Shown in pieces: positions 1-5,842 of a stretch of DNA of 8,460 bases. The DNA lies in contig DKKP01000438.1 of NCBI GenBank assembly GCA_002455335.1, positions 1-8,460 on the forward strand, in the 5' to 3' direction. Both the position numbers and the translations under genes were made by a program. The notes beneath the pieces are model-generated. The model was not told the origin of the DNA, made no database searches, and worked only from the letters and a program-made list of their open reading frames with translations. The stretch is from Anaerolineales bacterium UBA6663 (GTDB lineage Bacteria > Chloroflexota > Anaerolineae > Anaerolineales > UBA6663). Position 1 is the stretch's first letter; each line of letters begins with the position of its first letter.

Positions 1-1
1 A

Positions 2-238
2 GCGACGGCGACCGAGGTGGCCGGCGGCGGCGGCGGTGGCGCGGGCGCGACAGCCACGCCGACCCCGTTGACGGGCGGCTCCGGAGCTACTGTGACTCCC
101 GGGCCTTCGGCGACACCGACGGCGCTTCCGGCGAGCGGCTTCTTCGACGACAGCGGCGCACTCAGTCTGGCGCTCGCCGCCCTGGCGCTCCTGGCCGTGA
201 TCGTCCTCGCCAGGCAGATGCGTTCGTCGCAGATCTAG
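2..238 (+). CDS. C-terminal end of an exported anchored protein with LPxTG-like sorting signal (5' partial)
   Basis: The frame is open at the left edge of the window, so only the last 78 residues are visible and the true start lies upstream. An internal GTG at position 17 is not a convincing start. The visible part begins with Ala/Thr residues and a run of six glycines, then a Thr/Pro/Ser-rich low-complexity linker, as found in extracellular stalks. Next come LPASG, a short polar stretch (FFDDSG), about 18 hydrophobic residues and a short basic tail (ARQMRSSQI). That order of motif, membrane segment and positive tail is the layout of a sortase sorting signal. LPASG is a variant of LPxTG, so simple membrane retention is also possible. 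The function of the missing N-terminal part cannot be deduced. A strong terminator follows 22 bp after the stop codon. Confidence 0.7.
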   Translation, partial: ATATEVAGGGGGGAGATATPTPLTGGSGATVTPGPSATPTALPASGFFDDSGALSLALAALALLAVIVLARQMRSSQI

Positions 239-259
239 ATCTGACACCTCAGAAGAGCG

Positions 260-314
260 AAAGCGAGTGCCGCAGGGCACGGGCGATGGCCCGGTTCTGC
301 GGCACTCGCTTTTT
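260..314 (+). terminator. Rho-independent terminator of the anchored-protein gene
   Basis: Positions 260-275 and 297-312 form a perfect 16-bp inverted repeat (AAAGCGAGTGCCGCAG and its complement). The loop holds a second small hairpin (280-284 with 289-293). The descending arm ends in five T residues (310-314). It lies 22 bp after the stop of the upstream gene and separates it from the next promoter. Confidence 0.9.
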
Positions 315-348
315 GTATCGACGTGGCCGGCTCGCGCTCAGGCGCGTG

Positions 349-354
349 TACAAT
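349..354 (+). promoter_or_regulatory. -10 box (TACAAT) for the ATPase-winged-helix gene, probable leaderless start
   Basis: TACAAT differs from the TATAAT consensus at one position and stands in very GC-rich surroundings. Seven bases separate it from the ATG at 362, so transcription would begin at or next to the start codon and leave no room for a ribosome binding site. No good -35 hexamer is visible at 16-18 bp upstream. Confidence 0.6.
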
Positions 355-361
355 AGCGGCG

Positions 362-1675
362 ATGACCCCCGCCGCCGCCCAGGTCCGCAGTGAACAGGCC
401 GATCGACTGCTCGGCATCGTCAGCACCGCGACGTGCTGCAGCCTCTACGGCTTGAGCAACGCCGGCAAGAGCCAGTTGTTGCGCTCCCTGCCCGGCTATG
501 CCGCCCGACAGCCCGACGCGGCGAACATGCTCCTGGTCTACGTCGACTGCAATCGGATCGTCGAGAACACGGCGCACGGCTTCTTTGAAGTGATCATGCG
601 TTCGTTGCTTGAAGCGCTCGAGGAGGATGAAGACGCGGCGCCCTCGACGGCGCTGCTTGCCACGCTCCGCGAACACCATCAGGCGATCACCTCGGCCGCC
701 TCGGGGTTCAGGGCATCGCTGGCGTTCAACAACGGCATCGCCGAAGCGTGCGCCGGGCTGGGCCGCAACCTTGTCTTGCTGCTCGACGAATTCGACGAGA
801 TCTACGTCGCCATCGAAGAGCGCGCGCTGCTCAACCTACGCGCGCTCAAAGACAAATACCGCGAACGACTGACCTACCTCACGGCCACGATCCGGCCGTT
901 GACCGACCCCGGCCTGCGCGCCGAGAACGAATTCGCCGAGCTGTTCACGAGCGCACACGTTCCGACGCAACCATTGAGCGCCGACGACACTTCGCGCGTG
1001 ATCGACTTCAGTGGCGGCGCCACCATCCCGGCTGAGAGCCGGGCCCAAATCGTGAGCCTGAGCGGCGGGCACTATGGCCTTGTCTCGGCCCTCACCCAGG
1101 CGGCGTTGCGCCACTCGCCGTCGTTGGCCAACGACGCCAACGCCCGGGCCGAGTGTCTGAAAATCTGGAACCAGCTGCGCCCCGACGAGCAGCACGCATT
1201 GGCCGTGCTGGCGACAAACGGTGATGAAGGCCTCAACCCGCTCGACCGCGAACACCTGACCACCTTCGGGCTGCTGGATGCGCAAGGCCGCTTGTTCTCG
1301 CCGCTGTTCAAGGCGTTTCTCGCCCGCCAGGGCGCGCGCGTGCAATCGAATGAGCAAGGCGTGTTCGTCGATGAGGACGCTGGCGAAGTACGCGTCGACG
1401 GCGAAAAGATCTCGGTGCTCACCGATCTCGAATATCGGCTGATGCAGTTGCTGGCGCAACGACAGGATCGTCTCACTACAAAGGAGATGATCGTCGAGGC
1501 CGTATGGAACGGCAGTTACATGGACCGCGTCGATGACGCCCGGATCGAGAAACTCGTCAGCCGGCTTCGGGCCAAGATCGAGCCCGACCCGCTCAAGCCG
1601 CGCTATCTGCTGACGCAGCGCGGTCGGGGATACAAGCTTGTCAGCAAGCCGTCGCTCGGCGACGCCGACGCTTAA
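362..1675 (+). CDS. P-loop ATPase with C-terminal OmpR/PhoB-type winged-helix DNA-binding domain
   Basis: The product is a 437-residue soluble protein. Residues 30-37 (GLSNAGKS) form a Walker A motif. Hydrophobic residues followed by D142-E143 (LLLDEFDEI) form Walker B. A conserved-looking TATIRPL strand near 173-180 may hold a sensor residue. Residues about 270-325 look like the small winged-helix lid found after Orc/STAND-like ATPase cores. Residues about 335-428 are a typical response-regulator C-terminal domain: a short beta sheet, the LTDLEYRLMQLLA helix, a helix-turn-helix with RIEKLVSRLRAKIE as recognition helix, and the wing ending RGRGYKLV. There is no phosphoacceptor domain, so the ATPase probably takes the sensory or oligomerising role of a DNA-binding regulator; this is inference. 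A GTG at 323 is a possible earlier start. I prefer the ATG at 362 because the -10 box lies between the two. The target genes and the signal are unknown. Confidence 0.85.
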   Translation: MTPAAAQVRSEQADRLLGIVSTATCCSLYGLSNAGKSQLLRSLPGYAARQPDAANMLLVYVDCNRIVENTAHGFFEVIMRSLLEALEEDEDAAPSTALLATLREHHQAITSAASGFRASLAFNNGIAEACAGLGRNLVLLLDEFDEIYVAIEERALLNLRALKDKYRERLTYLTATIRPLTDPGLRAENEFAELFTSAHVPTQPLSADDTSRVIDFSGGATIPAESRAQIVSLSGGHYGLVSALTQAALRHSPSLANDANARAECLKIWNQLRPDEQHALAVLATNGDEGLNPLDREHLTTFGLLDAQGRLFSPLFKAFLARQGARVQSNEQGVFVDEDAGEVRVDGEKISVLTDLEYRLMQLLAQRQDRLTTKEMIVEAVWNGSYMDRVDDARIEKLVSRLRAKIEPDPLKPRYLLTQRGRGYKLVSKPSLGDADA

Positions 1676-1680
1676 CTCGT

Positions 1681-2130
1681 CTATACCTCGAGCACAAAAT
1701 ACGTGTCGCCGCCGGCATGGTGGGTGACCGTAAACCCCAGGCCGCGGTAAAACGTGATCGCATCGGCCCAGGTCGACGTGGTCTCGAGCACGATCCGGCG
1801 GAGGCCGCGGCAGCGCGCCTCGGCGAGCAGCGCCTGCGCGACGCGGCGCCCCACCCCACAGCGGCGTACGCTACGCGCCACCGACATTCGCACGATCTCG
1901 GCGGTGTCGGCGCCGCGTGGCAGCCACCCGCCTGTGCCGATCAGGGCGCCGTCGTGCCACGCGCAGAGAAAGAGGCCTTCGCAAAACGTTCGCGCGATGT
2001 CGCGCAGATCCGGGTTGAGCGTTTCGTCGAGCGCCCCCCAACGCTCCTCAAGACCGGCCAGGATCAGGGTTCGCGCGGCGTCTTGATCCTCGAGCCTGAA
2101 CGGCGCAATGACCAGATCAAGATCCGGCAT
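1681..2130 (-). CDS. GNAT-family N-acetyltransferase
   Basis: The product is a 149-residue single-domain protein of the usual size for GCN5-related acetyltransferases, which move an acetyl group from acetyl-CoA to an amine. EIVRMSV (79-85) fits strand beta-4. It is followed by the acetyl-CoA pyrophosphate loop R89-x-x-G92-x-G94 (RRCGVG) and a helix. The C-terminal half carries the common 'ITFYRGLGF' signature (125-133), where Y128 may act as general acid. The substrate cannot be told. I chose the ATG at 2130 because GAGG stands 6 bases upstream (2137-2140) and the family homology begins right after it. An in-frame ATG at 2202 would add 24 unconvincing residues. The gene overlaps the end of the VOC gene by 14 bp, so translation is probably coupled. 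Its stop is 5 bp from the stop of the convergent ATPase gene. Confidence 0.88.
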   Translation of the reverse strand: MPDLDLVIAPFRLEDQDAARTLILAGLEERWGALDETLNPDLRDIARTFCEGLFLCAWHDGALIGTGGWLPRGADTAEIVRMSVARSVRRCGVGRRVAQALLAEARCRGLRRIVLETTSTWADAITFYRGLGFTVTHHAGGDTYFVLEV

Positions 2131-2608
2131 CTGGCGCCTCGACGGTTGCGATCGTGCGCCATGCCTGAAGCTCGATCGGGTTGTCTTCAGGATCGGTGAC
2201 ATAGCACCACGTCACCACTCGGTCCATGCCGATCGTGAGGCTCACCGTCTCGCCGAGGGCGCGACCCCCGGCGGCCAGCACCTCCGCCCGCGCCGCGCCC
2301 ACGTCGTCCACTTGAAAGGCCAGATGGCCAAAGCCCGGTCGCTGGATCGCGGTCGCCGGCTTCTCGGGCATAACGCCATAACTGAAGATCTCGAGCGTCG
2401 GCCCGCTTGGGCCGTGGCCGGGCAGACGCACATGAACGCCAGCCAGGGTGGCGCCGGCGACGCCGGTGCCCGCTTCGAGCGCCGGGCCCTTGAGATCGCG
2501 CTCGGGCGGCACGATCACGCAGCCAAGCGTGCTGACATAGAAATCGACAAGTCGTCGCCAGTCGCGGGCGATCAGGTTGGTGTGAGCGTAACGGATTCCC
2601 GTGATCAT
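2117..2608 (-). CDS. VOC-superfamily (glyoxalase/bleomycin-resistance/dioxygenase fold) protein
   Basis: The product is a 163-residue protein with two beta-alpha-beta-beta-beta modules, the size of a single-chain VOC enzyme. The four expected metal-ligand positions are occupied: H9 (RYAHTNL), E73 (TLEIFSY), H95 (GFGHLAFQV) and E146 (NPIELQAW). It is therefore probably an active divalent-metal enzyme such as a lyase, epimerase or resistance-type protein. The reaction cannot be chosen from sequence alone. DPEDNPIELQ is a typical C-terminal VOC signature. The start at 2608 is supported by GGAGGG at 2613-2618, 4 bases upstream. The frame remains open further upstream, across the whole divergent gene, but that extension is only its antisense shadow. 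It is the first gene of a two-gene operon with the GNAT gene. Confidence 0.9.
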   Translation of the reverse strand: MITGIRYAHTNLIARDWRRLVDFYVSTLGCVIVPPERDLKGPALEAGTGVAGATLAGVHVRLPGHGPSGPTLEIFSYGVMPEKPATAIQRPGFGHLAFQVDDVGAARAEVLAAGGRALGETVSLTIGMDRVVTWCYVTDPEDNPIELQAWRTIATVEAPDAGS

Positions 2609-2625
2609 CGAACCCTCCGTTCGGT

Positions 2626-2632
2626 TATCATA
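2626..2632. promoter_or_regulatory. Overlapping divergent -10 boxes in a 30-bp intergenic gap
   Basis: The plus strand carries TATCAT (2626-2631), 7 bases before the ATG at 2639. The minus strand carries TATGAT (2632 down to 2627), placing a start site near 2620 and leaving a leader of about 12 bases that contains the VOC gene's GGAGGG. The two hexamers share five base pairs. The whole gap between the two start codons is 30 bp, so both promoters must use this spot or lie inside the opposite gene. No -35 consensus is evident on either strand. Confidence 0.55.
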
Positions 2633-2638
2633 CCCGCC

Positions 2639-3544
2639 ATGCCCATGCCGATCCAACGCCGCGTGCTGATGATCGTCCACAACCCGACAGTCCCGGCCGC
2701 GGGTGGGCGCACACTTACGGCCGCGCTTGGCTGGAACGATCCGGGTATGCTGGCCGAGCGCTACTGCGCCGACGTCGCGGAGTGCAGCCACGGGCTGGCC
2801 GATTTTCGGGTCGTCGAACGGATCGACGTCGACGGGTTTCCGGTCAAGCTCGATGGCTTCGCTTACACACCCGACGACTACCTGCGGAACTGGCAGCGAC
2901 GCACGGGCTGGCATCGCCCCGACGGCGTCGACTACCTGCGCCTGATCGCCGAGTTCGACCTGACAGCGCGGATCGCATCCGGCGCGATCGACGAGGTCTG
3001 GCTCTTTGGCGGCCCGTATTTCGGCTACTACGAGTCGATCATGGGCGGGCCGGGGGCCGTGGTCTGCAACGCGCCGCCGTTGCGCGGCGCCGAAGCGGCG
3101 GGCCGTCGCTTCGTCATCATGGGCTTCAACTACGAGCGCGGCGTCGGCGAGATGCTCGAGGACCTGGGGCATCGGGCCGAGTCGATCCTCAGCCATGCGT
3201 ATCGGCACACCGCCGACGCCGACAACCTGTGGGAACGCTTTACGCGCCATGAGCGCACCCACCCCGGCCAGGCCGAGTGCGGCACGGTCCACTTTGCACC
3301 AAACAGCGAGCGCGATTACGATTGGGGTAATCCGCGGCCGGTCGTCAGCCGCTCGCGAGCCTGGCTGCGCTTCCCGGATCTCGAAGCGACGGCCCGGCGC
3401 GAGGCCTGCGCCGAATGGGGGAACGGCGACATCCGCCGGCATCATCTATGGTGGCTGAGCCGATTCCCGCATATTGACGGCGCTTCCGGAGGGGTTGCCT
3501 GGAACTGGTGGGAGCCGGTGGTCGACCCGGAACGATTGCGATGA
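2639..3544 (+). CDS. Uncharacterised conserved-looking protein, 301 residues
   Basis: I do not recognise this family. The protein has no clear signal peptide or membrane helix, so it is probably cytoplasmic. It is rich in Trp, His, Tyr and Asp. The N-terminus (RRVLMIVHNP) looks like a first beta strand, followed by a Gly-rich turn (AAGGRTL). Later come IDEVWLFGGPYFGYYESIMGGPG (118-139), in two parts a strand and a Gly/aromatic loop, then a FVIMGFNYERGVGEMLEDLGHR region (158-179), an HERTHPGQAE segment (204-213), NSERDYDWGN (222-231) and a Trp-rich end (AWNWWEPVVDP). The density of such motifs suggests an enzyme or a ligand-binding fold, but no catalytic set can be named. Codon use matches its neighbours. 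ATG at 2639 or 2645 could start it; 2639 fits the -10 box spacing. The in-frame extension upstream to 2108 is antisense to the VOC gene and is not real. Confidence 0.75.
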   Translation: MPMPIQRRVLMIVHNPTVPAAGGRTLTAALGWNDPGMLAERYCADVAECSHGLADFRVVERIDVDGFPVKLDGFAYTPDDYLRNWQRRTGWHRPDGVDYLRLIAEFDLTARIASGAIDEVWLFGGPYFGYYESIMGGPGAVVCNAPPLRGAEAAGRRFVIMGFNYERGVGEMLEDLGHRAESILSHAYRHTADADNLWERFTRHERTHPGQAECGTVHFAPNSERDYDWGNPRPVVSRSRAWLRFPDLEATARREACAEWGNGDIRRHHLWWLSRFPHIDGASGGVAWNWWEPVVDPERLR

Positions 3545-3550
3545 CCGACT

Positions 3551-3567
3551 CTGGCACGCTTCTTGCA
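3551..3567 (+). promoter_or_regulatory. Sigma-54 (RpoN)-type -24/-12 promoter candidate
   Basis: CTGGCACGCTTCTTGCA matches the sigma-54 consensus YTGGCACGrNNNTTGCW at every fixed position except the weak purine after CACG. The GG (3553-3554) and GC (3565-3566) doublets have the required 12-base offset, which predicts a start site near 3578. The site begins 7 bases after the stop of the preceding gene and points toward the M50 peptidase gene. Whether this genome has rpoN or a matching activator cannot be seen here. Confidence 0.45.
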
Positions 3568-3640
3568 TCCAAGAGGTTGTCCCTGGCTGCCATGTTGGCC
3601 TGCTCTGGGGCGAGGAGCCATGACCCTGGGAGCACCCGCA

Positions 3641-3669
3641 TTGACGCCCGCCGAGATCAGTGTTAAAAA
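3641..3669 (+). promoter_or_regulatory. Weak sigma-70-type promoter candidate before the M50 peptidase gene
   Basis: TTGACG (3641-3646) stands 17 bp before TAAAAA (3664-3669), in a locally AT-rich stretch that resembles the other promoter regions of the window. The -10 match is poor at its last base. It would matter only if the peptidase starts at 3695, since a start at 3620 puts this stretch inside the coding sequence. Confidence 0.3.
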
Positions 3670-3684
3670 AGGGTTTGGAAACCC
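3665..3684 (-). terminator. Small hairpin with T-run, terminator-like on the minus strand
   Basis: GGGTTT (3671-3676) and AAACCC (3679-3684) form a short inverted repeat flanked by six A residues (3665-3670). Read on the minus strand this is a hairpin followed by six T residues. The loop is tight at 2 bases, or 4 if the last pair opens. No minus-strand gene lies upstream of it, so it would act only on antisense transcripts. On the plus strand it may be a leader hairpin just before the ATG at 3695. Confidence 0.3.
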
Positions 3685-3694
3685 GGATACGCCT

Positions 3695-4888
3695 ATGCAA
3701 GCGACAGCTCCTGCCCCGGTAACGCCGACCTCGCCTTCCCCACGGCCGATTTCTCGGGCCGTGCAGTGGGGCCTGTATGCGTTCATCCCGGTTTTTGGGG
3801 CGGCCCTGGGGCTGGCTGTCGGCTATTTGGTGCGCGGCGTCGACTTCGGCCTGAGCGTCGCCATCCCGGATGCGCCGGCCCTGCTCTTCGGCGTGCTGGC
3901 CGTGCTCTTTCTCGCCCTGGCCTTCCATGAGATCGGGCACCTGATCGGCGGCAGCCTGATGGGCTTCAAGTTCATGCTGCTCGTGATCGGGCCGCTCAAA
4001 CTGGTGCGTGAGGGCGAGAGCATTCAGTGGCGGCTCAATGAAGACCTGAGCCTCTATGGCGGCCTGGCGGCATCGGTGCCCATGGACGGCCATAACCTCA
4101 CGCCGCGGTTCGCCGTGGCGATCGCGGCCGGGCCGCTCGCCAGCCTGTTCTTCTCGGCGCTCGGACTGGGCTCGGCTTTCCTGCTGCGCGATGTCAGCAA
4201 CAACCTGCACGGGGAATCGCTGTTCTGGCTGATGGTCTTCAGTCTGCTCAACGGCGGCATCTTCCTCGCCACGATCCTGCCCGGAAAGACGGGCGGCTTT
4301 CAGACCGACGGCGCTCAGTTGCTCGACTGTCTGCGCGGTGGGCACGACGCCGAGCGCAAGCAACTCAGCATCGCCATCACGGGCGCCTCGGCCGGCGGCA
4401 CGCGGCCGCGCGAGCAGAACCCGCGTCTGATGCAACGCTTCCTCGATCTGCGGGAGGGCAACAGCCAGGACGCGATCGCCAACTGGTTCGGCTACGTCTG
4501 GCTGCTCGACTCAGGACGCGCGGCCGAAGCCGGCGATCTCCTCGATCTCGCCCTGACCCAGCAGGATGGGCTGCCCGAGACCTTCCGCCCTGCGCTGATG
4601 GTCGAGGCCGCGTTCTTCGAGGCCTGGCACCGCGGCAACGCCGCACAGGCGCGTGAGCTCCTCGATGGCGCTCAAGGCGGCATGGTCGAGGCGCACACCC
4701 GCGCCCGCGCCGAGGCCGCCGTGCTCTTCGCCGAGGAGCGCTTCGCCGAGGCCGCGGACAGCGCGCGTTCGGGCCTGGCCGTGACCCGCCGCAGCATGGA
4801 TCGAGGCGGCGCGATCGCCGAGCACGACACCCTCCAGACGATCAAGCTCCAGGCCGAATCTCGAAACCCGCAACCGATCTTCCGGTGA
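3695..4888 (+). CDS. M50-family (site-2-protease-like) membrane metallopeptidase with helical TPR-like C-terminus
   Basis: The product is a 397-residue integral membrane zinc-protease candidate. A Pro/Ser/Thr-rich N-terminus precedes a first membrane segment (about 23-46). The second segment (62-86) contains the HExxH zinc motif H78-E79-I80-G81-H82. Another segment includes AGPLASLFF (145-153). The last (175-195) leads into ILPGKTGGFQTDGAQLL (194-210), the counterpart of the S2P NxxP...DG motif, with D205 as probable third zinc ligand. Residues about 240-390 are soluble paired helices resembling TPR repeats (for example AAEAGDLLDLAL and AAQARELLDGA), probably a protein-binding or substrate-selecting module. 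S2P enzymes cut membrane-bound regulators or small peptides; the substrate here is unknown. The start is uncertain: 3695 follows an AT-rich, leader-like stretch but lacks a good ribosome site. ATG 3620 has GAGGAG only 2 bases upstream and would add 25 residues. Frame and motifs are the same in both cases. Confidence 0.87.
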   Translation: MQATAPAPVTPTSPSPRPISRAVQWGLYAFIPVFGAALGLAVGYLVRGVDFGLSVAIPDAPALLFGVLAVLFLALAFHEIGHLIGGSLMGFKFMLLVIGPLKLVREGESIQWRLNEDLSLYGGLAASVPMDGHNLTPRFAVAIAAGPLASLFFSALGLGSAFLLRDVSNNLHGESLFWLMVFSLLNGGIFLATILPGKTGGFQTDGAQLLDCLRGGHDAERKQLSIAITGASAGGTRPREQNPRLMQRFLDLREGNSQDAIANWFGYVWLLDSGRAAEAGDLLDLALTQQDGLPETFRPALMVEAAFFEAWHRGNAAQARELLDGAQGGMVEAHTRARAEAAVLFAEERFAEAADSARSGLAVTRRSMDRGGAIAEHDTLQTIKLQAESRNPQPIFR

Positions 4889-4964
4889 AGACGAACGATG
4901 AAGGACGAAGGTTGATCATCGGTCAACCTTCGTCCTTTGTTATTCATCGCTCGTCCTTCGTCTT
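4888..4964 (+). terminator. Nested imperfect inverted repeat, terminator-like
   Basis: The inner stem pairs 4901-4915 with 4923-4937 (15 perfect pairs, 7-base loop) and is followed by the T-rich stretch TTTGTTATT, which suits termination after the M50 gene. Outside it, 4888-4895 pairs with 4957-4964 and 4896-4902 competes to pair with 4943-4949. The outer right arm has an extra CTCGTCC (4950-4956). The GGACGAAG-like word recurs on both arms, so the element looks like a repeat family member as well as a terminator. Confidence 0.65.
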
Positions 4965-4973
4965 GATCTGACA

Positions 4974-4979
4974 TATACT
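4974..4979 (+). promoter_or_regulatory. -10 box (TATACT) for the AIM24-family gene
   Basis: TATACT lies in an AT-rich stretch right after the nested inverted repeat and predicts a start site near 4986, with a leader of about 29 bases. That leader contains AAGGAG (5004-5009), 5 bases before the ATG. No -35 consensus is visible at the usual distance. Confidence 0.5.
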
Positions 4980-5014
4980 ATCTGCAATTCGCCGACAACC
5001 CATAAGGAGCATGC

Positions 5015-5770
5015 ATGAGCACAAGCAATCGGCTTGATCTCCCCGACCCGACCGTGACCGCCAGCGGCAAAGGCGTGACGGGCATGGAGTACAAGCTTAT
5101 CGGCAGCACCTTACAAGCGGTGCTGATCGAGCTTGACCCCGGTGAGACCGTTTACTCCGAATCTGGCGGCATGGCGTGGATGAGCCACAACATCGACATG
5201 AAGACCAGCGGCCGCGGCGGCGGACTCGGCGGCATCCTCAAACGCGCGGTCAGCGGCGAGTCGCTCTTCCTTGTCGAGTACACAAGCATGGGCGGTAAGG
5301 GCCTGGTCGCTTTCGCCAGCGACTTCCCGGGCAAGATCATCCCTGTGATGCTCCAGGAGGGTCAGTCGCTCATCGCACAAAAGTCAGCTTTCATGGTGGC
5401 CGAGAAGACGGTCGGGCTCGATATCCACTTCCGTCGGAAGCTGGGCGCCGGCCTGTTTGGCGGCGAAGGCTTCATCATGCAAAAGATCACGGGCCCTGGC
5501 CTGGCCTTTGTCAGCCTCGATGGCGAGATCGTCGAGTACACGCTCGAGGCCAACCAGATGCTCAAAGTCGACACGGGCCACGTGGCGATGTTTGAGCCGA
5601 CCGTCTCGTTCGATATCGAAATGGTCAAGGGCTTCACCAACATCCTGTTCGGCGGCGAGGGCCTCTTCCTGGCCACGCTGCGCGGGCCGGGCCGCATCTG
5701 GCTGCAGACCATGCCCACCCAAAACCTGGCGAAGGCGATCCTGCCCTACGTCCCGCGCTCGTCGGGCTGA
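5015..5770 (+). CDS. AIM24 / TIGR00266 (DUF124) family protein
   Basis: The product is a 251-residue soluble protein of typical family length, without signal peptide or membrane segment. The family is beta-rich with internal threefold pseudo-symmetry, and this is visible here as three related segments: [17 protein letters not shown] (75-91), [17 protein letters not shown] (147-163) and [17 protein letters not shown] (210-226). Other family-like parts are [12 protein letters not shown] (46-57), [15 protein letters not shown] (97-111) and the end [14 protein letters not shown] (226-239). AIM24 is a mitochondrial inner-membrane biogenesis factor in yeast. The bacterial members have no settled biochemical role, so I assign none. 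The start at 5015 is supported by AAGGAG (5004-5009); the ATG at 5011 is out of frame and too close to that site. The gene has its own promoter-like box and a strong terminator, so it is probably transcribed alone. Confidence 0.92.
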   Translation: MSTSNRLDLPDPTVTASGKGVTGMEYKLIGSTLQAVLIELDPGETVYSESGGMAWMSHNIDMKTSGRGGGLGGILKRAVSGESLFLVEYTSMGGKGLVAFASDFPGKIIPVMLQEGQSLIAQKSAFMVAEKTVGLDIHFRRKLGAGLFGGEGFIMQKITGPGLAFVSLDGEIVEYTLEANQMLKVDTGHVAMFEPTVSFDIEMVKGFTNILFGGEGLFLATLRGPGRIWLQTMPTQNLAKAILPYVPRSSG

Positions 5771-5791
5771 GCCCAGCACATTCGATCGACT

Positions 5792-5831
5792 GGCCCACGA
5801 GTGGAGTCCTCCGCTCGTGGGCCCTTTTTTT
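5792..5831 (+). terminator. Rho-independent terminator after the AIM24-family gene
   Basis: The ten-base arms GGCCCACGAG (5792-5801) and its complement (5814-5823) pair perfectly. The stem extends inward to 5805/5810 with one G-T pair and a 4-base loop. Seven T residues (5825-5831) follow at once. It is the clearest intrinsic terminator in the window, and it ends 11 bases before the next start codon. Confidence 0.95.
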
Positions 5832-5842
5832 CGCGACGCCCT

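Noticed and set aside
2108..2638. Plus-strand upstream extension of the uncharacterised gene
   Set aside because: It is antisense to the VOC gene. A -10 box lies just before the ATG at 2639, and the extension is low in recognisable protein features.
2117..3445. Long minus-strand frame that would give the VOC protein a 279-residue N-terminal extension
   Set aside because: The extension is antisense to the uncharacterised gene, has no domain-like content, and the VOC fold begins exactly at the SD-preceded ATG at 2608.
3592..3665. Possible 24-residue leader peptide frame before the M50 gene
   Set aside because: It has no ribosome site at a useful distance and no run of regulatory codons. It is probably a chance frame in the leader.
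3446..4435. 329-residue minus-strand frame opposite the M50 gene
   Set aside because: It is a GC-driven shadow: rich in Gln/Arg/Glu without fold-like patterning, and it covers the well-supported M50 motifs on the other strand.
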